From assembly GCA_946540435.1 (NCBI GenBank), contig CAMNII010000021.1, positions 1 to 39,412 of the forward strand: 39,412 bases of DNA, given 5' to 3'. Position 1 is the stretch's first letter, and each line of letters opens with the position of its first letter. The notes under the pieces were generated by a model. It was not told the origin of the DNA. It did not search any database and worked only from the letters and a program-made list of their open reading frames with translations. Positions 34,985 through 39,412 of this stretch are shown here, in pieces. Source of the stretch: an uncultured Prevotella sp. (GTDB taxonomy: Bacteria > Bacteroidota > Bacteroidia > Bacteroidales > Bacteroidaceae). Both the position numbers and the translations under genes were made by a program.

Positions 34985-36769
34985 ATGAAAAAGATATTTT
35001 ATAGCTTAGCAGCCATGGCAAGCCTAGTGCTTGCCAGCTGCACCGGCGACTACGACGACTGGGCAAGCCCCCAGGCATACAGCCAGGAAGACGCTGCTGC
35101 CAAATACGGCATCACCTTCGTAGCCGGACCAGATGCCAACCTCGTGCTGCCCGCCGAAGAACCCGACGCACGACTCGTTGAAATCAAATCCGAGAACAAC
35201 AATATCTCAAGCGTCACCGTGAAGGCATTCACCGTGAACGATGAGGAGATAGAACCCTCCGTCAGCGGAAACTACATCACCGTGAACGCTGCTGCACTGA
35301 GCAACCTCGTTGAGAAGCAGAACTTCTCACGCGCTGCCGTGGCACGACCCATCGTCGTGAAGACCATTGTCTCCATCAACACCACCGACGGAGAAGCACT
35401 CACCTTCGACACCGAGGCTACCATCAACGGAACCGTCACGCCGAAGGCCACACCGGCCATCGACCCCGCCGGATATTTCCTCCTCGGAGCATTTACCGAG
35501 AACGGAGCCGGATGGGATCCCACCAAGCCCGTGTGGATGACAGCCAATGGCGACGGCACCTTCACAGCCATCGTCAACACGCCCAGCGAAGGCGACAACT
35601 GGTATAAGTTCTATGCCGGCAGCTTCTTCGAGAGCGGCAACTGGGATGCCATCAACCAAGGCGAGATGGGATGCGCCGTCAACGGCGACAACGCCATGCA
35701 GAACTTCATCGTCTACAAAGGCGACGACAAGGCCGTACAGACTCCCGTCATCAGCGGCGACGGACAGTGGAAGATTGTGCTCGACATGAACAACCTCACC
35801 TACACCGTCACACGCCAGGCCGTGAACTACTACATCATCGGTGGTCCCAACGACTGGGCAGGCTCTGCTGCAGAGCGCACCCTGAAGTTCACACAGCCCG
35901 ATGAGAACGTGCCCACCTACACCATCACCTTCGCAGGTCCCGCTGCGGGCGCTGAGATGTGGTTCGCCATCGGCGACGACAAGGCCTGCGATGCCATCGT
36001 CAACGATAATGACTGGACGAAACTCTACGGAACAACCAGCGGCGACGGCAACAGCGGCACTGAGGGAACCCTCGCCCGCCGCAGCGACCTCACCGACAAC
36101 GGCTCGTTCAAGGTCGTAGGACCGGCAACGCAGATCCGCGTCACCATCGACATGCGCGCCATGACCTACACCGTAGAGACCCTTGACTTCGCTGAGTACA
36201 TCTATGTAATCGGACTGGTCAACGGCACAGAGTGGAGCCAGAGCTTCCCGCTCTACGGACCCGCCTTCGACGGCAAGTACCAGGGATTCTACTATCTCGG
36301 CGGAGAGTATAAGTTCAAACCCAATGCCGACAACTGGGACGGCGACTTCGGACAGAAGAAGGACACCGATGCTCAGGTACTCGTCGTTGACGATGAGCAG
36401 AACTGCCCCGCACAGAATGGCTTCTTCGTCGTCAATGTCGACATGGGTGCCATGACCTACGAGGTCGTACCCATCGAGTTCATCGACATGGTCGGTAACG
36501 TAGTAGGCGGCGAGGACTGGAACAAAGGCCCGCACATGACCTACAACCAGACGAAGCAGTGCTGGGAAGCCGATGTCACCATCACCGGCGAGTTCAAGTT
36601 CCGCGGCAACGGCACATGGGACAATGTCGACGGAAACTTCGGCGGCACCGTAGACCATATCCAGAACGGCAGCAACGACAACGTACAGCCGAACGTCACC
36701 GGCGACGTGCACGTAGAACTCTACCTGAGCAACAACGCATCGTCCTACTGCACCATCACCGCCCGCTGA
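34985..36769 (+). CDS. susF: SusF-like surface starch-binding lipoprotein with four repeat modules
   Basis: A 594-residue lipoprotein: lipobox LASC (Cys19) followed by TGDYDD (acidic, surface export). The N-terminal SusE/F-type domain is about 25-150. Four beta modules of about 100-120 residues begin near 160 (GYFLLGAF), 281 (NYYIIGGPNDWAG), 404 (EYIYVIGLVNG) and 497 (IEFIDMVGNVVGG). The first three end in a shared D-M-x-x-M/L-T-Y strand. Classical SusF has three such modules. Modules 1-3 keep several Trp/Tyr for glucan stacking; the fourth is the most diverged. Last gene of the starch operon, 23 bases after susE and followed by a terminator. The function is starch binding, inferred from context and fold pattern. 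Confidence 0.85.
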   Translation: MKKIFYSLAAMASLVLASCTGDYDDWASPQAYSQEDAAAKYGITFVAGPDANLVLPAEEPDARLVEIKSENNNISSVTVKAFTVNDEEIEPSVSGNYITVNAAALSNLVEKQNFSRAAVARPIVVKTIVSINTTDGEALTFDTEATINGTVTPKATPAIDPAGYFLLGAFTENGAGWDPTKPVWMTANGDGTFTAIVNTPSEGDNWYKFYAGSFFESGNWDAINQGEMGCAVNGDNAMQNFIVYKGDDKAVQTPVISGDGQWKIVLDMNNLTYTVTRQAVNYYIIGGPNDWAGSAAERTLKFTQPDENVPTYTITFAGPAAGAEMWFAIGDDKACDAIVNDNDWTKLYGTTSGDGNSGTEGTLARRSDLTDNGSFKVVGPATQIRVTIDMRAMTYTVETLDFAEYIYVIGLVNGTEWSQSFPLYGPAFDGKYQGFYYLGGEYKFKPNADNWDGDFGQKKDTDAQVLVVDDEQNCPAQNGFFVVNVDMGAMTYEVVPIEFIDMVGNVVGGEDWNKGPHMTYNQTKQCWEADVTITGEFKFRGNGTWDNVDGNFGGTVDHIQNGSNDNVQPNVTGDVHVELYLSNNASSYCTITAR

Positions 36770-36794
36770 TCAACAGGCCGTTTATCCTATACAC

Positions 36795-36830
36795 AAAAAG
36801 CGCTTGCACATCCTGCAAGCGCTTTTTCTT
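36795..36830 (+). terminator. Terminator of the sus operon
   Basis: Perfect 14-bp arms aaaaagcgcttgca (36795-36808) and tgcaagcgcttttt (36814-36827), a 5-base loop and a T-rich tail, 25 bases after the susF-like stop. Confidence 0.92.
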
Positions 36831-36857
36831 ATCAATGATAAATAATCATCAGTTTTT

Positions 36858-36888
36858 TTTGCATTCTGAAAATAAATATATATATTTG
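36858..36888 (+). promoter_or_regulatory. Promoter of the Rhs-core gene
   Basis: TTTG (36858-36861) and TATATTTG (36881-36888) are 19 bases apart, a full match to the Bacteroidetes consensus. About 96 bases lie between the -7 element and the ATG, a long leader. Confidence 0.7.
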
Positions 36889-36984
36889 CACTCAGGATAG
36901 AATACTTTCTGTTGCAGCCACTTGCAGGCACAGACCGTTGCAAGTCTACCATAGATAGCACTACCACATAAACTACCCCACACG

Positions 36985-37353
36985 ATGAAGGCCCGAAACA
37001 CTATATACCTCCTCCTCACCCTGCTGCTCCCCCTCATGGCGGCAGGACAGGAAAATACACTTGGTGGCGGCCTTGTTCCCAGCAACCCCATCCAGATGCC
37101 GGCCTGCGTCACCACCACCTACGACTACTGCGGCAAGGAGCTGGACACGATGCACGGCCTGGGCTGGTACGACTCCAAGGCCCGCACCTACGACCCCGTC
37201 CTCGGCATCTTCCCGCAGATGGACCCGCTGGCAGAGAAGTACCACCCCTGGAGTCCGTATGTGTATTGCATGGGAGACCCTGTGAAGAATACTGATCCAA
37301 AAGGAGAAGAAGTTATTAATGCATTTAGCAATAAAGATGAAAAAGAAAAGTAA
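36985..37353 (+). CDS. Minimal secreted Rhs-core protein
   Basis: A 122-residue protein with a signal peptide (1-21, MAAG-Q), a short linker and a single Rhs-associated core about 44-106: YDYCGKELDTMHGLGWYDSK, then ARTYDP, MDPLAEKY, SPYVYCMGDPVKNTDPKG. This core normally ends a protein of a thousand or more residues and is followed by a variable toxin tip; here the YD-repeat body is absent and the tip is only 16 residues. Base composition drops sharply just after the DPKG codons. The 3' end overlaps the next gene by 17 bases. It may be a stub left by a tip-swapping recombination or a true minimal carrier. It has its own promoter, so it is probably expressed. Confidence 0.8.
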   Translation: MKARNTIYLLLTLLLPLMAAGQENTLGGGLVPSNPIQMPACVTTTYDYCGKELDTMHGLGWYDSKARTYDPVLGIFPQMDPLAEKYHPWSPYVYCMGDPVKNTDPKGEEVINAFSNKDEKEK

Positions 37354-37882
37354 GTGTATTTACTACGTATTGTTGTTTATGACAGGATGTTTCTTAGGAA
37401 TAAAGGCTGGTTCTAAGAGTAATCAGAAAAGCTGCGATAACAGCATAGCATATCGTATTATAACAGAAGAAGGGCACTCTTTCTCGCAAGCAAGAAATAA
37501 ACACCCTTCTTGGAATCATAGTGAAATAGCTTCCATGAAAGAAGAAATAATTAAAAACAAGAATACTCATGCATATTCAGAATTATACAACTATTATATG
37601 TCTTTCTATCCATTAACTGGAGAAAGACTTTATTATTCATTGATAATAGCAGGGACTGATTCTTCTGGCTTGGCTGATTTTGATACATATATGATTTTGA
37701 ATGATATTGATGCTAATGAAGCGCATTACAGTATTTCTAATGAAATCAGAGATTTTACTTTGTATTATTTACATAAAGGAGAAAAGCTGCATAACAGGAA
37801 TTGTTACTATGCTCTATGGGAATATTTCAAAGGCAAAGATGCCTCTAAAGAACAGTATTATTACGAACTATGGAGAAGGTAG
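37337..37882 (+). CDS. Unknown small membrane-anchored or lipoprotein, Rhs island
   Basis: A 181-residue protein encoded in AT-rich DNA. The N-terminus MKKKSKCIYYVLLFMTGCFLG has a basic start, a hydrophobic stretch and a possible lipobox (MTGC), so it is an envelope protein facing the periplasm or surface. The remainder is mostly helical. The central part (AYSELYNYYMSFYP...LYYSLIIAG) resembles part of the next protein (CYTALKHYYLSS...VYYSILISL), so the two appear to be paralogues. The start at 37337 is preferred over 37319 because of the basic-hydrophobic N-terminus; either overlaps the Rhs-core gene. Location just after an Rhs core suggests an immunity or accessory protein, but no family is recognised. 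Confidence 0.65.
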   Translation: MKKKSKCIYYVLLFMTGCFLGIKAGSKSNQKSCDNSIAYRIITEEGHSFSQARNKHPSWNHSEIASMKEEIIKNKNTHAYSELYNYYMSFYPLTGERLYYSLIIAGTDSSGLADFDTYMILNDIDANEAHYSISNEIRDFTLYYLHKGEKLHNRNCYYALWEYFKGKDASKEQYYYELWRR

Positions 37883-38289
37883 AAAAATATATTATTAGAA
37901 TAATAGTTAGTACTATTATCTTTACAGTAGGTCTTTTGCCTTCGTTTTTAATAACAAAAAAAATCAATAGAGAACATTCTGATAGTTCTCTATGCAAAAA
38001 GGAATTATTAATATCGTTAAATGATATTAAAAAGAAAGTTGCCGAGGGTGATACATTATGCTATACCGCACTTAAGCATTATTATCTGTCTTCAGATAAT
38101 TCTGCAGAGCTTGTTTATTATTCTATTTTAATTAGTCTGAATTATAATTACACTCCTGCTTTTGAAGATGTAAAATTACTATTGAAATCAATAGCTTTAG
38201 ATTGCAATAATAATAATGACAAAGAGCATCTAAATAATTTGGCTGACTCTTTTATAAGCCACGAAGTTCAGAGCATGACAAGTTTTTGA
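37870..38289 (+). CDS. Unknown small membrane-anchored protein, paralogue of the preceding one
   Basis: A 139-residue protein with one N-terminal membrane segment (about 8-28, IIRIIVSTIIFTVGLLPSFL) and a helical remainder. It shares the pattern Y-x-x-L-x-x-Y-Y ... YYS-L/I-I with the preceding gene, which suggests tandem duplication and divergence. Its ATG overlaps the upstream stop by 13 bases, so translation is probably coupled. AT-rich like the rest of the island. It may be an orphan immunity protein; this is inferred only from the Rhs context. Confidence 0.6.
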   Translation: MEKVEKYIIRIIVSTIIFTVGLLPSFLITKKINREHSDSSLCKKELLISLNDIKKKVAEGDTLCYTALKHYYLSSDNSAELVYYSILISLNYNYTPAFEDVKLLLKSIALDCNNNNDKEHLNNLADSFISHEVQSMTSF

Positions 38290-38318
38290 ATAGATATGTA
38301 ATAAATAGGCATGAAGTT

Positions 38319-38786
38319 ATGAAGTGGAGGCTACGACATATCGTATTGACTGTCATCCTGTCATGCGCCATGTGTGTGAAAGGCGAGGTCTCTTTAGCTG
38401 GAGGAACAGCTGCTGCCGTCAGCATTCCTGTTGCTGCTACCGGTGTTGTTGTCGAGAAAGTCGGCGTCGCACTTACCGCATTGGGACTAAATATCACCAT
38501 GAATGCCAGTGCGAACAAAAGTGCCGGGTATGACAGAGGGGGAAAGAGCGAATCTGGTGGTAAAAGTATAAATCAGCTCCAAAAAGATGTAGAAAAGGGG
38601 AAGGCTCCAAAAGAAATTGACCGATTCGCCAAAGGGTGTAAGGAAAATCATGAGCAAGATCATGTTCATTTGAAGAATGGAACGGCAATTAATAAAGATG
38701 GAACCTTGAAACATGGGAAAGATTACGATTTAAATAAAAAAACTCTTAATTATCTCAAAGAAAACGGATGGAAAATACCGAATTAA
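38319..38786 (+). CDS. Secreted toxin-like protein with an Rhs-tip-type C-terminal domain
   Basis: A 155-residue protein. Residues 1-22 form a signal peptide; about 27-60 form a Gly/Ala/Val-rich hydrophobic stretch like those found between Rhs cores and toxin tips; about 82-155 form a compact C-terminal domain with DHVHLKNGTAINKDGTLKHG (H115, H117, H132) and a final L-KENGWKIP. I associate this H-x-H ... DGT-KHG ... NGWK-P pattern with C-terminal domains of polymorphic toxins, but cannot name the family or activity. Start at ATG 38319; a TTG 33 bases upstream in frame is possible but gives a poorer signal. Its 3' end overlaps the next gene by 19 bases, the usual toxin-then-immunity order. Confidence 0.65.
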   Translation: MKWRLRHIVLTVILSCAMCVKGEVSLAGGTAAAVSIPVAATGVVVEKVGVALTALGLNITMNASANKSAGYDRGGKSESGGKSINQLQKDVEKGKAPKEIDRFAKGCKENHEQDHVHLKNGTAINKDGTLKHGKDYDLNKKTLNYLKENGWKIPN

Positions 38787-39217
38787 AAATTGATATTGTG
38801 TCATGGATAAAGTGGCTTGTTGAGAGTAATGAAATCTTAGACGGCTACCACATAGACGAACTTTTAGGGAAGAAAATACCACAGTCAAAATGGTTGAAAA
38901 CTTCTTTAGAAATGTTCGAACACATTAATATTGTCCTTGAAAAAATGGAAATTGAATTAACTCCACTTCTTAAATTAGAAATAAAAACAGTCCTTCCACC
39001 ACATCAAATAGATGAATTCGAAAAGATGTTTACAATTAGGCCTCCTGAAATAGAACTATTTAAAGGTAGTATAGAAGAATTTATATGTCAAGACGACATA
39101 TATTCTTTATCATATAGTATGCAATTTGGGAAACGAACATATCTAGTCCATGATATTGATGATGGTGAGAGTTTTTGGTGGATTTATATAACCAACGATA
39201 AACGGATAGAAAATTAA
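38768..39217 (+). CDS. Probable immunity protein for the upstream toxin-like protein
   Basis: A 149-residue protein without signal peptide or membrane segment, predicted cytoplasmic, acidic and mixed alpha/beta. It starts within the toxin-like gene (19-base overlap) in a different frame, the arrangement typical of toxin-immunity pairs. Acidic stretches (VHDIDDGESFWW, FKGSIEEFICQDDIYSL) could face a basic toxin surface. I do not recognise a family; the role is inferred from gene order, size and AT-rich composition. Confidence 0.6.
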   Translation: MENTELKIDIVSWIKWLVESNEILDGYHIDELLGKKIPQSKWLKTSLEMFEHINIVLEKMEIELTPLLKLEIKTVLPPHQIDEFEKMFTIRPPEIELFKGSIEEFICQDDIYSLSYSMQFGKRTYLVHDIDDGESFWWIYITNDKRIEN

Positions 39218-39412
39218 TAAGCAACTAATTAGATTACAAATAGCCTTCATAGCTATAGATTAGGTTATAAGATATGTTCCGACAGGTACTACATATTTCT
39301 TACTCTTGTTCTTCAGCATCAACCTTTATGCTGATAGGCCAATCAGTATCTCGTTGTCTACGCAGACGCTGCGGCCCATTGACTTCGCCCTCGGAGGCAG
39401 CATGATCATGCT
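39218..39412 (+). other. Intergenic sequence and possible start of an exported protein
   Basis: After the immunity-like stop the sequence stays AT-rich to about 39310 and then becomes GC-rich again. An open frame reads from about 39269 to the window end: YFLLLFFSINLYA (a signal-peptide-like core), then ISLSTQTLRPIDFALGGSM. No ATG is visible at its start, so it is either a decayed gene or begins at a non-ATG codon. The part after the signal resembles the start of small Bacteroidetes surface proteins. No terminator is seen. Confidence 0.25.

Noticed and set aside
22475..36769. susB (GH97), susG or susR in the starch locus
   Set aside because: Every reading frame in the locus is accounted for by malQ, pulA, susA-like and susCDEF; no GH97, second lipoprotein amylase or regulator is present.
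38286..38318. TTG start for the toxin-like protein
   Set aside because: The ATG at 38319 is followed directly by a basic and hydrophobic signal peptide; the extension adds charged residues only.
1..39412. tRNA or rRNA genes
   Set aside because: Intergenic regions are short and are explained by promoters, terminators and repeats; no tRNA cloverleaf was recognised by eye, though no covariance search was possible.

Overview
The window looks like a chromosomal segment of a gut or oral Bacteroidales bacterium, most likely Prevotellaceae (Prevotella/Segatella type). The evidence is a SusC/SusD/SusE/SusF-type starch operon, a type III glutamine synthetase, many signal-peptide glycoside hydrolases, short C-terminal tails of the 'YNLxGQRV...KG' type, and promoters of the Bacteroidetes form TTTG-N19-21-TAnnTTTG instead of sigma70 boxes. 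Most genes are GC-rich (37 of 60 bases are G/C at 30001-30060). The last 2 kb is very AT-rich (16 of 60 at 37921-37980).

Layout. 1-3300: a secreted TPR protein and the NAD(P)HX repair enzyme Nnr, both on the minus strand. 3301-9550: a divergent promoter region, then a 1616-residue GH2-GH29 fusion glycosidase and a lipoprotein aldose 1-epimerase. 9550-13620: a possible transposase remnant, a second TPR protein and glutamine synthetase III, with strong hairpin terminators. 13674-16686 (minus): an alpha-amylase followed by a GH53 endo-galactanase, 19 bp apart. 16687-17437: a 22-bp periodic repeat array and a doubtful small gene. 17438-22322: GH127 beta-L-arabinofuranosidase, a GH5-like/GH43-like fusion enzyme and a BASS-type transporter in one operon. 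22475-36769: the starch locus, in order malQ (GH77), pulA (GH13), susA-like (GH13), susC, susD, susE, susF, closed by a terminator. 36858-39412: a minimal secreted Rhs-core protein followed by an AT-rich island with two related small membrane-anchored proteins, a secreted toxin-like protein and a probable immunity protein.

How it works together. The starch locus should bind starch at the cell surface (SusD/E/F), import maltooligosaccharides (SusC) and degrade them in the periplasm and cytoplasm (SusA-like, PulA, MalQ), with the separate alpha-amylase supplying oligosaccharides. susB (GH97), susG and a regulator gene are not in the window.

The strongest undescribed signal is regulatory. A palindrome CAAACGTTTG (one copy with one mismatch) lies 56, 57 and 56 bases upstream of the -7 element of three starch transcription units: malQ, susC and, on the other strand, the amylase. 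This points to an activator-type site shared by a starch regulon. The second is the Rhs island: base composition changes where the conserved Rhs core ends at DPKG, and a toxin/immunity-like pair with its own signal peptide follows. The third is a pair of short-period intergenic repeat arrays (22 bp and 19 bp) whose neighbouring units drift gradually in sequence.
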